From an uncultured Campylobacter sp. (lineage in GTDB: Bacteria > Campylobacterota > Campylobacteria > Campylobacterales > Campylobacteraceae), in the NCBI GenBank assembly GCA_938036585.1, contig CALHQN010000138.1:1-9875 (forward strand): a stretch of 9,875 nucleotides of DNA, in the 5' to 3' direction. The position numbers were made by a program, and so were the translations under genes. The notes beneath the pieces are model-generated. The model was given only the letters and a program-made list of their open reading frames with translations, had not been told where the DNA came from and did not search any database. Of this stretch, positions 1 through 6,379 are shown piece by piece (within the stretch, counting starts at the first letter, position 1; each line of letters opens with the position of its first letter).

Positions 1-13
1 GCAAACGGAGCCC

Positions 14-1099
14 TTGGAAAAAGACGGCGTGATCTACATCCACGTGCCGTTTTGCACCTCCAAATGCCCGTATTGCGCCTTTGGCTCTTTCAGCGATAAG
101 TTTAACCTCGTAAAAAGCTGCTTTCGCGCGCTAGAGCTTGAGGTACGCGACTTTTTGACGAAAAATCCGCACGCGCAAATTTCGACGCTTTTTATCGGCG
201 GAGGTACGCCAAGTGCCGTGGATGCGGGGCTTTATAATGAAATTTTTGCGCTGCTCGCGCCGCGTTTTGCCGCCAAAGCCGAAATCAGTTCTGAAGCCAA
301 CCCAAACTCCGCTAGCTCCGCTTGGCTTAGGGCGATGCGAAAGCTCGGCGTAAATCGCATCAGCTTCGGCGCGCAGAGTTTCAACGACGCCAAGCTAAAG
401 TTCCTCGGTCGCGCACACAGTGCGGCGCAGATTTTTCTCGCGGTGCAAAATGCCAAAGCGGCGGGCTTTGACAATATAAACTTAGACCTAATCTATGCGA
501 GCAAATTTGACGATAAAAGGAATTTAAAATTTGAAATGGCTGAGCTTGCGCGCTGCGAAGTGCCGCATCTAAGCGCCTATGCGCTAAGCCTTGAGGAAAA
601 CACGCCATTTTTCGGGCGCGAAAGCTTCAAAAGGGAAAGCGCGACTCTAGCTAAATTTCTCTTTGCTCTTGCGGCGGATAGCGGCTTTAGCCAGTATGAA
701 ATTTCAAATTTTGCCGCGCGCGGACTGCGCTGTAAGCACAATCTAGCCTACTGGCGCGGCGAGGATTACGCGGGATTTGGGGCATTTGCGGTCGGAACTA
801 GCGGGCAGGTGCGCCTTAGCTCGCCTAAAAATTTGCGAGACTACATTGCAGATCCGCTGCAAAAACAGCACGAAGCCCTAAGCGCGCAGGATAAAAAGCT
901 TGAGCGCATATTTCTTGGGCTGCGCTGCGTTTTGGGACTTGAAGCGCAAATTTTAAACGCCGCGGAGCTAAGTAACGCACGGCTGCTAGTGCGGGCAAAA
1001 AAGCTGAAATTCGGCGAGGGTAAATTTTATAATCCTAACTTTTTGCTCGCCGACGAGATTGCGCTTTTTATCACGCAAAGCAGCCAAAGCGGGCGCTAA
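14..1099 (+). CDS. hemW: Radical SAM heme chaperone HemW (HemN-like), start uncertain
   Basis: Radical SAM protein of the HemN/HemW family, 361 residues from a TTG start. The cluster-binding motif CTSKCPYCAF (Cys14, Cys18, Cys21) has Phe where true HemN coproporphyrinogen dehydrogenases have a fourth Cys. That, and the length close to E. coli HemW (about 380 residues), favours HemW, thought to bind heme and deliver it to target proteins. Other family blocks are FIGGGTPS (60-67), SEANPNS (93-99), NRISFGAQSFN (114-124), NLDLIYA (156-162), LSAYALSLEENTPF (186-199) and CKHNLAYW (240-247). The C-terminal 100 residues fit the HemN_C domain. The reading frame stays open to the left edge, and the GGAG before the TTG is only 3 nt away, so the true start may lie outside the window. 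In many genomes this gene is labelled hemN or an oxygen-independent coproporphyrinogen oxidase, which is probably wrong here. Confidence 0.9.
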   Translation: MEKDGVIYIHVPFCTSKCPYCAFGSFSDKFNLVKSCFRALELEVRDFLTKNPHAQISTLFIGGGTPSAVDAGLYNEIFALLAPRFAAKAEISSEANPNSASSAWLRAMRKLGVNRISFGAQSFNDAKLKFLGRAHSAAQIFLAVQNAKAAGFDNINLDLIYASKFDDKRNLKFEMAELARCEVPHLSAYALSLEENTPFFGRESFKRESATLAKFLFALAADSGFSQYEISNFAARGLRCKHNLAYWRGEDYAGFGAFAVGTSGQVRLSSPKNLRDYIADPLQKQHEALSAQDKKLERIFLGLRCVLGLEAQILNAAELSNARLLVRAKKLKFGEGKFYNPNFLLADEIALFITQSSQSGR

Positions 1100-1100
1100 A

Positions 1101-1129
1101 TTTAAGATTAATGAAATTTTAGTTACAAT
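1101..1129 (+). promoter_or_regulatory. Candidate sigma-70 promoter for tatB-tatC-queA
   Basis: The 57-nt gap between hemW and tatB is AT-rich and contains TACAAT (1124-1129), a good Campylobacter-type -10 box. It is preceded by A/T-rich blocks (TTTAAGATTAATGAAATTTT) rather than a -35 hexamer, as is usual for sigma-70 promoters in this group. Initiation would fall near 1136, about 20 nt upstream of the tatB start, leaving room for the AGGA ribosome site at 1147-1150. This is inferred from sequence shape only; tatB could also be read through from hemW. Confidence 0.4.
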
Positions 1130-1156
1130 ACGCCACTTTTTACGTTAGGAAATTTT

Positions 1157-1861
1157 ATGTTTGGTATCAGTATGCCTGAAATTACGGTCATTTTAATCAT
1201 CGCGATAATCGTGCTGGGGCCCGAAAAACTCCCAAAAGTGCTGGTCGAGCTCGCGAAATACTTCAAAGTCATCAAAAAAACCATCAACGACGCAAAATCG
1301 AGCTTTGATCAGGAGCTTCGTATCGCCGAGCTCAAAGAGGACGCAAAAAAATATAAAGAGAGCATTACACAAGCAAGCGAAGGCGTGCGCAAAAAGCTCA
1401 CGTTTGAGGAGCTCGACGAGATAAAAGGCGGCATAGACTCGGTCAAAGAGACGCTAAATGCGGGGCTAAAAGACGCGGAAAGCTCTCTTAAAGAAACGCT
1501 TAGCTCGGACGCCGCCAAAGACGCGTTAAACTCCGCGAAAGTCTCGGCACAAAAACAGAGCGAGACGGCAAATTTAAAAGCAAATTCGAGCGGCGAAAAT
1601 TCCGTGCAAAGCTCGGGCGCCGCGAACTCTGCGCAAGGCTCCGCCGGCGGCGCAACAAATTCTAGCGCCGGAGACAATGGCACAAATTCTAGCGCCGAAA
1701 GCGAAAGTGAAAATTCCATACCGAGCGCGGGCAGCGCAGAAAATTCCGCACAAAATACAAACGCGAGCGGTGAAGCGAAAAACGGCGCACAAGATGCGAA
1801 CGCAAATTTAAACGGCGATGCGCAAAATTCTATGCAAAATAACGAAGTGCAAAAATCATAA
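1157..1861 (+). CDS. tatB: Sec-independent translocase subunit TatB with long low-complexity tail
   Basis: Membrane subunit of the twin-arginine translocase, which exports folded proteins carrying RR signal peptides; TatB forms the receptor with TatC. The N-terminal membrane helix (about 6-21) carries Glu8, the polar residue typical of TatB, and is followed by the hinge LGPEKLPK (20-27). An amphipathic and coiled-coil-prone charged region follows (about 28-135). The start is set by an AGGA site 6 nt upstream. At 234 residues the protein is much longer than the roughly 140-170 expected for TatB. The surplus is a tail from about residue 140 rich in Asn, Ser, Ala, Gly and Gln, in which an Asn-Ser pair recurs about every 9-10 residues (143, 148, 157, 168, 177, 186, 196, then 224). 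tatC starts 15 nt downstream. No tatA is in the window, so it must lie elsewhere. The Glu8 and the neighbouring tatC make TatB a better call than TatA. Confidence 0.9.
   Translation: MFGISMPEITVILIIAIIVLGPEKLPKVLVELAKYFKVIKKTINDAKSSFDQELRIAELKEDAKKYKESITQASEGVRKKLTFEELDEIKGGIDSVKETLNAGLKDAESSLKETLSSDAAKDALNSAKVSAQKQSETANLKANSSGENSVQSSGAANSAQGSAGGATNSSAGDNGTNSSAESESENSIPSAGSAENSAQNTNASGEAKNGAQDANANLNGDAQNSMQNNEVQKS
1574..1836 (+). repeat. Degenerate 27-30 bp in-frame repeat in the tatB tail
   Basis: The tail-coding DNA repeats an AAATTC-type core (Asn-Ser codons) at roughly 27-30 bp intervals. The best-preserved pair is the 16-bp direct repeat ACAAATTCTAGCGCCG at 1655-1670 and again at 1682-1697, exactly 27 bp (9 codons) apart. 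A looser pair uses GAAAATTCC in the next units (around 1709 and 1739). All unit lengths keep the frame, so gain or loss of units would change tail length without breaking the gene. Confidence 0.7.
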
Positions 1862-1876
1862 TGAGAGAGAAATTTA

Positions 1877-2632
1877 ATGTTTGAAGAGCTAAAACCCCAT
1901 CTAGCCGAGCTTCGCAAGCGCCTGGTGATCTCCGTGCTTTCCGTCATCGTTCTTTTCGTCGCGTGCTTCGGCTTTTGGGAGCAGATCCTAGGTCTCATGA
2001 CGCGCCCGCTAGTGCGCGTGCTTCCCAAGGGCAGCGAGATTATCTTTACCCAGCTCGGCGAGACCTTTTTTACAGCGATGAAGGTGTCGTTTTTCGCCTC
2101 GCTGCTTCTAGCGATGCCGATAATTTTCTGGCAGGCGTGGCTTTTCATAGCGCCCGGGCTTTACGACAACGAGAAAAAATACATCATTCCCTTCGTTAGC
2201 GGAGCGAGCATTATGTTCTTTTTGGGCGCGGCGTTTTGTTATTTTTTCGTAATCCCCGTCGCGTTTAATTTCTTGATAAATTTCGGCGCGGAGCAATTTA
2301 CCGCGATGCCTAAGATCGGCGAATACGTGGGATTTTTTACCAAGCTCGTAGTCGCATTCGGCATCAGCTTCGAGCTTCCGGTGGTGACATTTTTCCTCGC
2401 TAAAATCGGGCTTGTGACGAACAAAAGCCTGAGCGATTTTTTCCGCTACGCAATCGTGATTATTTTCATCTTTGCAGCGGTCATGACGCCGCCCGATATA
2501 CTTAGCCAATTCATGCTCGCAGCCCCGCTGATAGTGCTTTATCTGCTTTCAATCTTCATCGCTAAAATGATAAATCCGTATAAGCAGGAGGATGACGAAG
2601 GCGAAAATTCCACGGACATAGCGCAGGCGTGA
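1877..2632 (+). CDS. tatC: Sec-independent translocase subunit TatC
   Basis: Polytopic inner-membrane core of the twin-arginine translocase, which recognises the RR signal peptide. The protein has 251 residues, normal for TatC, with six predicted membrane segments near 17-36, 66-92, 108-130, 152-174, 190-206 and 210-229. Residues known to matter in E. coli TatC are recognisable: HLAELRKR with Glu11 at the cytoplasmic N-terminus, FIAPGLYDNEKK (90-101, equivalents of Phe94 and Glu103), GISFELPVV with Glu166 in segment 4 (equivalent of Glu170), and MTPPD with Asp207 (equivalent of Asp211). No key residue appears lost. A GAGAGA-like ribosome site lies just upstream. It follows tatB by 15 nt and precedes queA by 1 nt, so all three are probably co-transcribed. 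Confidence 0.97.
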   Translation: MFEELKPHLAELRKRLVISVLSVIVLFVACFGFWEQILGLMTRPLVRVLPKGSEIIFTQLGETFFTAMKVSFFASLLLAMPIIFWQAWLFIAPGLYDNEKKYIIPFVSGASIMFFLGAAFCYFFVIPVAFNFLINFGAEQFTAMPKIGEYVGFFTKLVVAFGISFELPVVTFFLAKIGLVTNKSLSDFFRYAIVIIFIFAAVMTPPDILSQFMLAAPLIVLYLLSIFIAKMINPYKQEDDEGENSTDIAQA

Positions 2633-2633
2633 G

Positions 2634-3653
2634 ATGGCGGATCTAAATTTAGTCGGTAGCTACGATTATGAGCTTCCTAGCGAGCTCATCGCAAGCGCGC
2701 CCGCGATGCCTAAACAAAGCGCGCGCCTACTGATCTACGACCGCGCCAAAGAGCAGATCACGCACGCGCACTTCGGCGATCTGGCGGACGCCCTGCCGCC
2801 ATGTGATATTATTTTTAACGACACGAAGGTAATTAAGGCGCGCCTCTTCGGTCATAAAAGCAGCGGCGGCAAGATCGAGCTTCTGCTAAACTCGCCGCTT
2901 GAGGGCGATAAATTTAGCGCCTATATCCGCGGCAGCGTCAAAGCAGGCAGCGAATTAAAATTTCTAAGCGGTCTTAATGCGCGCGTTTGCGAGCTGATGG
3001 ACGATGGGCTTCGCATCGTGCAGTTTGAGCGGGGCGGCAAAGCTTTAAACACCCACGATGTTTTTGAAATTTGCGAACGTATCGGCCACGTGCCGCTGCC
3101 GCCGTATATCAAGCGCGCCGATACGAAGGAGGATGCGAGCTGGTACCAAAGCATCTTCGCGCGCGAGCAAGGCGCTGTCGCCGCGCCCACCGCGAGCTTG
3201 CATTTTGATAGCGAGATGATTGCGGATTTGCGCCGAAATCACGAGATCCACTTCATCACGCTGCATGTGGGCGCGGGCACCTTCAAGCCCGTGGAGGTAG
3301 CGGATTTGCGCGATCACAAGATGCACGGCGAGCTCTACTCTATCCCGCCGCAGACCACGCAAATTTTAAAAAGCGAGCGAAAAATTTTAGGAGTGGGTAC
3401 GACGGTCACGCGCACGATCGAAAATTTTGCGCGCAACGGGCAAAGCAGCGGGATCTGCGAGCTGTTTTTGCACCCGGGCAATCCGCCGATAAGACAAAAT
3501 TTTCTGCTTACGAACTTTCACCTGCCCAAATCCACGCTGATAATGCTCGTGGCGAGCTTTATCGGCCTTGAGCGCACGCTTGAGCTCTACCGCATTGCAG
3601 TGGAGCAAAGATACCGTTTCTACTCCTACGGCGACGGGATGCTGCTGCTATGA
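2634..3653 (+). CDS. queA: S-adenosylmethionine:tRNA ribosyltransferase-isomerase QueA
   Basis: Cytoplasmic enzyme of queuosine synthesis. It transfers and rearranges the ribosyl part of S-adenosylmethionine onto preQ1 at the wobble base of GUN-anticodon tRNAs, giving epoxyqueuosine. The 339 residues are typical for the family. Signature blocks include ARLLIYDR (30-37), IFNDTKVIKARLFG (60-73), GHVPLPPYIKR (151-161), YQSIFA and GAVAAPTASLHF (171-191), HVGAGTFKPV (211-220), GVGTTVTRT (253-261), LFLHPG (277-282), LTNFHLPKSTL (292-302) and the C-terminal YRFYSYGDGMLL. The start lies 1 nt after the tatC stop with no strong ribosome site, so translation is probably coupled. The 3' end overlaps the next gene by 4 nt (ATGA). 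The tatC-queA neighbourhood is also, as I recall, found in C. jejuni and H. pylori. Confidence 0.97.
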   Translation: MADLNLVGSYDYELPSELIASAPAMPKQSARLLIYDRAKEQITHAHFGDLADALPPCDIIFNDTKVIKARLFGHKSSGGKIELLLNSPLEGDKFSAYIRGSVKAGSELKFLSGLNARVCELMDDGLRIVQFERGGKALNTHDVFEICERIGHVPLPPYIKRADTKEDASWYQSIFAREQGAVAAPTASLHFDSEMIADLRRNHEIHFITLHVGAGTFKPVEVADLRDHKMHGELYSIPPQTTQILKSERKILGVGTTVTRTIENFARNGQSSGICELFLHPGNPPIRQNFLLTNFHLPKSTLIMLVASFIGLERTLELYRIAVEQRYRFYSYGDGMLLL

Positions 3654-4687
3654 AAGTCATGATTTTAGGCGCGCTGGCGCTGCTGGCAGCGATCGCGTGG
3701 TTTGCGGCGAGAAAATTTTTTAGCAAAAAACATAGCGGCGATAAAATTTTCTCCGCCGCACCCGGACTGCAAAGCGATACCGCGCTCGCGCCCAAGCAAG
3801 AGGATATCGCACAGATCGATATTTTAAAAATTTTAAAATTTCAAAGCGAAATTTTATTCGAAGAGTGTACGAAGTACGATAGCACGCTATATCTTAGCTT
3901 CCCGCCGCAGCTTCCGCGCATCTACGGCAGCGAAATTTTAAACCTAAGCAGCGCAGTTTTTGACGTGTGCGAGTTCTTTTTACAAAACATCACCGAGCCG
4001 ATCTGCGTGAGCGTGGAATTTAGCACCAAAGAGCTTAAGAAGAATATGAGCCGCATCAAGCTTGACGTGCGAGTCGGTATCAATAGACAGCTCAAAGACC
4101 CGCAGACCTACGCGATCAAAAGCGCGCTAGAAAGCGTCTCAAACGCCGATGATGAATATCTAAGATCCGCTCAAGCCCACCTTGCCTCGCTAGGCACCCA
4201 TCCTGTGTTGGGCAGCGACGGGCGCGGAACGTTTATTAAAATGGACGCCATGGTGGGCTGCTTTGCGCAAAAGCAGGATTTTAGCGCTAAAAAATATGAC
4301 TACAACGTCATCATCACGCATAAAAACCGTGCGATCTTCGAAGAGCTGCGAGATTTTTTAAGCGGGCTTGGTTGCGACGTGATGCCAAACTCCAACTGGG
4401 AGAGCGCGAAGAGGCACCTAAACGACTTCATCTACGTAGCCGACGTCGTCATCCTCGACGCCGAGATCCTACGCGCAAATATAAGCGAAATAAACTACCT
4501 CAACGCGCTGGAAAAAGATGGGGTATTTTTCATATTTTTACTTAAAAACAAACACTCGCTCAAGGTTCTGGAGGGGCTAAGCTTTAAATTTTTCAAGCTC
4601 GAAATGCCATATTTCTACGACGAGTTTTACGCTACGCTCGACATCATCGAAAAGATCAAAAACGATGAGAACTTCTTGGGGCTGTAG
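3650..4687 (+). CDS. Membrane-anchored protein with decayed histidine-kinase ATPase and receiver domains
   Basis: A 345-residue protein I cannot name. Residues 2-20 form one hydrophobic helix followed by RKFFSKK, so it is probably an N-terminal anchor with the rest in the cytoplasm. Residues about 65-205 follow the layout of a HATPase_c domain: LPRIYGSEILNLSSAVFDV (88-106) stands where the N-box lies, and LRSAQAHLASLG followed by GRGTFIKMDA (171-200) matches the end of the domain. The N-box Asn and the DxGxG motif are missing. Residues about 217-337 resemble a receiver domain. The strand ADVVILD keeps an Asp at the phosphorylation position (Asp270), but the acidic pair is replaced by His-Lys (224-225), the usual Thr/Ser after VFFIFLL is absent, and the Lys-Pro near the end is altered (KLEMP, 316-320). 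I infer a signalling protein that binds partners rather than a working kinase. It overlaps queA by 4 nt and is probably translated from the same message. Confidence 0.8.
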   Translation: MKVMILGALALLAAIAWFAARKFFSKKHSGDKIFSAAPGLQSDTALAPKQEDIAQIDILKILKFQSEILFEECTKYDSTLYLSFPPQLPRIYGSEILNLSSAVFDVCEFFLQNITEPICVSVEFSTKELKKNMSRIKLDVRVGINRQLKDPQTYAIKSALESVSNADDEYLRSAQAHLASLGTHPVLGSDGRGTFIKMDAMVGCFAQKQDFSAKKYDYNVIITHKNRAIFEELRDFLSGLGCDVMPNSNWESAKRHLNDFIYVADVVILDAEILRANISEINYLNALEKDGVFFIFLLKNKHSLKVLEGLSFKFFKLEMPYFYDEFYATLDIIEKIKNDENFLGL

Positions 4688-4714
4688 CGAACGGGCAACG
4701 ACAAATTTAAAACC

Positions 4715-4720
4715 AAAGAG
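4715..4720 (+). promoter_or_regulatory. Ribosome binding site supporting a GTG start
   Basis: AAAGAG lies 6 nt upstream of the GTG at 4727. The frame is open back to the TAG at 4685-4687 with no ATG, GTG or TTG in between, so this site and the GTG decide the start of the following gene. Confidence 0.45.
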
Positions 4721-4726
4721 ATTGAA

Positions 4727-5179
4727 GTGCTATATTTTGACTTAGATTGGATCAAGGGCAATATAAAAGATAGCGAATATGCCTCAAGAGAGCGGCGGTA
4801 CGAGGCGTATTTAGCAGGGCTGCATAAAAATATGCATACGCTAGAAAGAATTTTTGCGGGCATAAATTTCAACGATGCGCTATTGCTACCCAAAAAGCAA
4901 ATTAATGAAAAGTTGCATTTGAAATTTTACATCGGAGATTTGCAAAATGGATATTATGAACTAAAATGCGTTATGAGCTCGGATCAAAGATGTGGCGCGG
5001 CAGCAGGCAAAATAATAACGAGTGAGATATTTTACGAAAATGGCAATTACCGCTTCTCTTTCATCCTCGCTTGCTTGAAGGAATACGCCGTTAACTTCTC
5101 CAGGATAGATAGCCTTAAATTTAACGCGATTTCGCAGAAAAAATACCACTTTGAGCATAAGAAATTTAAACTTTTATAG
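4727..5179 (+). CDS. Hypothetical protein, AT-richer orphan gene with GTG start
   Basis: A 150-residue soluble protein, not recognised. There is no signal peptide or membrane helix. Residues 1-42 look helical and charged (WIKGNIKDSEYASRERRYEAY). The rest alternates short strands: LHLKFYIGD (63-71), YYELKCVM (76-83), SEIFYENGNYRFSFIL (99-114), AVNFSRIDSLKF (121-132). This reminds me of the small single-domain beta-rich proteins often found as bacterial immunity or uncharacterised DUF proteins, but no specific family can be claimed. By eye the codons are AT-richer than those of queA and the preceding gene, which suggests a different history. It sits 39 nt after the previous gene, in the same frame, separated by a single TAG. 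It may share the upstream transcript. The alternative is a non-functional remnant, but the 150 uninterrupted codons and the ribosome site argue for a real gene. Confidence 0.6.
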   Translation: MLYFDLDWIKGNIKDSEYASRERRYEAYLAGLHKNMHTLERIFAGINFNDALLLPKKQINEKLHLKFYIGDLQNGYYELKCVMSSDQRCGAAAGKIITSEIFYENGNYRFSFILACLKEYAVNFSRIDSLKFNAISQKKYHFEHKKFKLL

Positions 5180-5508
5180 AAAACCGCGCGCCTCATCGAT
5201 CGCGCATAAAATTTTGCCCGTAAAGATCGCGTCCTTAAATTTATCCCGCTTGCAAGCCGCAAACAGCGTAAATTCCGTCGCGCCTTGCAGCTAAATTTAT
5301 TAAATTTAACATAGTCCGCGCACAAGCAAGTTTATTTCGTCCGCTTACTTCAAAAACGCTCAAGCTCCATTTTTAAAATTTACGCCTCAAGCGGACTTAA
5401 GATATTTTACAAACGGCATAATCTGTTTTGAAGCACGCCCGATAAGACGTATATAAAGCGAGTAAATTTAAGATTTTAGTGCGACGTACCCGGCTTGCGA
5501 TTTAAATT
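5180..5508. other. Convergent intergenic stretch without a convincing gene
   Basis: About 330 bp between the plus-strand block and the minus-strand block. Composition alternates GC-rich patches with AAATTTA words. On the minus strand, 5290 down to 5174 is open for 38 codons ending in TAA but has no start codon, so it is at best a gene remnant. GTCCGCTT (5339-5346) and AAGCGGAC (5389-5396) form an 8-bp inverted repeat with a 42-nt spacer, too loose for a confident terminator. GCTTGCAAGC (5248-5257) is a 10-bp palindrome. I see no strong GC stem with a T-run for either converging transcript, no tRNA and no clear promoter. Confidence 0.5.
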
Positions 5509-6006
5509 TTATCTTTCGCTCTCTTTTTTAGCCTTGACCGCCTCATAAAGCTCGTCGATCGAGGTTGCGGACGAGCCAGAATATTTCTGCGCCGCTCGCA
5601 TAGTCTTTTTGCCCCATTTACCGTCGAGCGCCGCGCCTTTAAACATCAAGCTGTTCTGAATATAATAGACCTTATCTTGCTGCGTCAAATTCTGCTGCGC
5701 TTGTTGCACTTGCACCTCGGGCTTAAACTCTTCTGGCTGCTTTTCTTCATAATTCAAAGCCCCCGCCAAATAGCCCAATGCCGCCGCACCGATCAACGGC
5801 ACGAAGGTTGATACCATGATGCTGCTCGAATCCTTGGCAAGTTCGTTTAAAATTTCTTTTGAAAGAAAAAACACAAAGCAGCCTATAATAAAAGCGATTA
5901 TGTTATTTATGCCGAACATAAACCCCGCTATTATGATTAAAATACCGATAATGAGCTCGCCGCCCAAGCGACTTGTTAAATAATAGCTTATCAGGAAATT
6001 ATTCAC
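5509..6006 (-). CDS. Membrane protein with C-terminal peptidoglycan-binding-like module
   Basis: A 165-residue protein, not recognised as a named family. Three hydrophobic segments (about 15-31, 34-50 and 64-84) are followed by a polar, Gln/Glu-rich linker (87-110). A C-terminal module at 112-144 (VYYIQNSLMFKGAALDGKWG, then KKTMRAAQKYSG) follows the PG_binding_1 pattern: a leading hydrophobic-x-x-Gln, then D-G-x-x-G-x-x-T and A-hydrophobic-x-x-Y/F. With three membrane segments the tail could sit in the periplasm and touch the cell wall; topology is inferred. The GTG start is fixed by an in-frame TAA five codons upstream and by AAGGA (complement of 6013-6017) 6 nt before it. It lies 57 nt downstream of the zinc-ribbon gene on the same strand and probably shares its promoter. 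The coding sequence for the membrane part is AT-rich. Confidence 0.75.
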   Translation of the reverse strand: MNNFLISYYLTSRLGGELIIGILIIIAGFMFGINNIIAFIIGCFVFFLSKEILNELAKDSSSIMVSTFVPLIGAAALGYLAGALNYEEKQPEEFKPEVQVQQAQQNLTQQDKVYYIQNSLMFKGAALDGKWGKKTMRAAQKYSGSSATSIDELYEAVKAKKESER

Positions 6007-6063
6007 GATATATCCTTTTTAGAAATGCTCCATTTAGATTGAAAGACATAAATTTTATTGATG

Positions 6064-6351
6064 CTAAAAGTCTCTAATAAATCTTGGTTCGTGATCCTCG
6101 GAATCTTTGCGTGCCGAGACCAAACACACTGCGCCGGTGCCTATTATTACCGCACTTACGACTATGAATCCTTTTACCAAACCATAAACACCGATAAAGA
6201 TAAGTATCGCGCCGCCCACGAACAATTTAACCCAAGCTCTGCCATAATGGATCTCCGCCTGACATTCGCTACATATGACCGCACCGTATCTGACATCGTC
6301 CTTACCGCAAAAGGGGCATGTTAAATAATCCGTATGTTCGCTATCCGCCAT
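6064..6351 (-). CDS. Small zinc-ribbon protein with two membrane segments
   Basis: A 95-residue hypothetical protein. The N-terminus carries a four-cysteine zinc ribbon, CPFC (Cys12, Cys15) and CSEC (Cys27, Cys30), separated by 11 residues and ending in AEIHYG. Two hydrophobic helices follow at about 42-59 and 61-79, then a short charged tail (RKDSEDHEPRFIRDF). Such ribbon-plus-membrane proteins are common and mostly of unknown role; the ribbon probably lies in the cytoplasm. The ATG is well supported by a perfect AAGGAG ribosome site (complement of 6358-6363) and by a TATAAT box 29 nt before the start. It is the first gene of an apparent pair with the peptidoglycan-binding-like membrane protein downstream. 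No function is assigned. Confidence 0.8.
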   Translation of the reverse strand: MADSEHTDYLTCPFCGKDDVRYGAVICSECQAEIHYGRAWVKLFVGGAILIFIGVYGLVKGFIVVSAVIIGTGAVCLVSARKDSEDHEPRFIRDF

Positions 6352-6379
6352 AAATTTCTCCTTAGAAAAATATGGTTAT

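Noticed and set aside
1309..2148. Long open frame on the minus strand opposite tatB and the start of tatC (279 codons)
   Set aside because: It mirrors the low-complexity tatB tail (repeated Glu-Phe from the complement of AAATTC), crosses two certain genes and has no family resemblance. It is a shadow frame.
2108..2509. Minus-strand open frame inside tatC
   Set aside because: It lies entirely within a gene with all TatC key residues; the product is a charged jumble without motifs.
4627..4893. Minus-strand open frame across the gap at 4688-4726
   Set aside because: No start signal, and it spans the end of one gene and the start of another on the opposite strand. It is a product of biased codon use.
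5339..5396. Inverted repeat GTCCGCTT / AAGCGGAC as terminator or small RNA
   Set aside because: The 8-bp stem has a 42-nt spacer and no T-run on either side; this is compatible with chance.
6009..6041. 16-codon minus-strand upstream reading frame whose stop overlaps the GTG start of the peptidoglycan-binding-like gene
   Set aside because: It has no ribosome site of its own and the peptide shows nothing notable; chance is the simpler explanation.
6058..6324. Plus-strand open frame opposite the zinc-ribbon gene
   Set aside because: The minus strand has a four-Cys ribbon, two membrane helices, AAGGAG and TATAAT. The plus frame has no ribosome site and no sensible motif.
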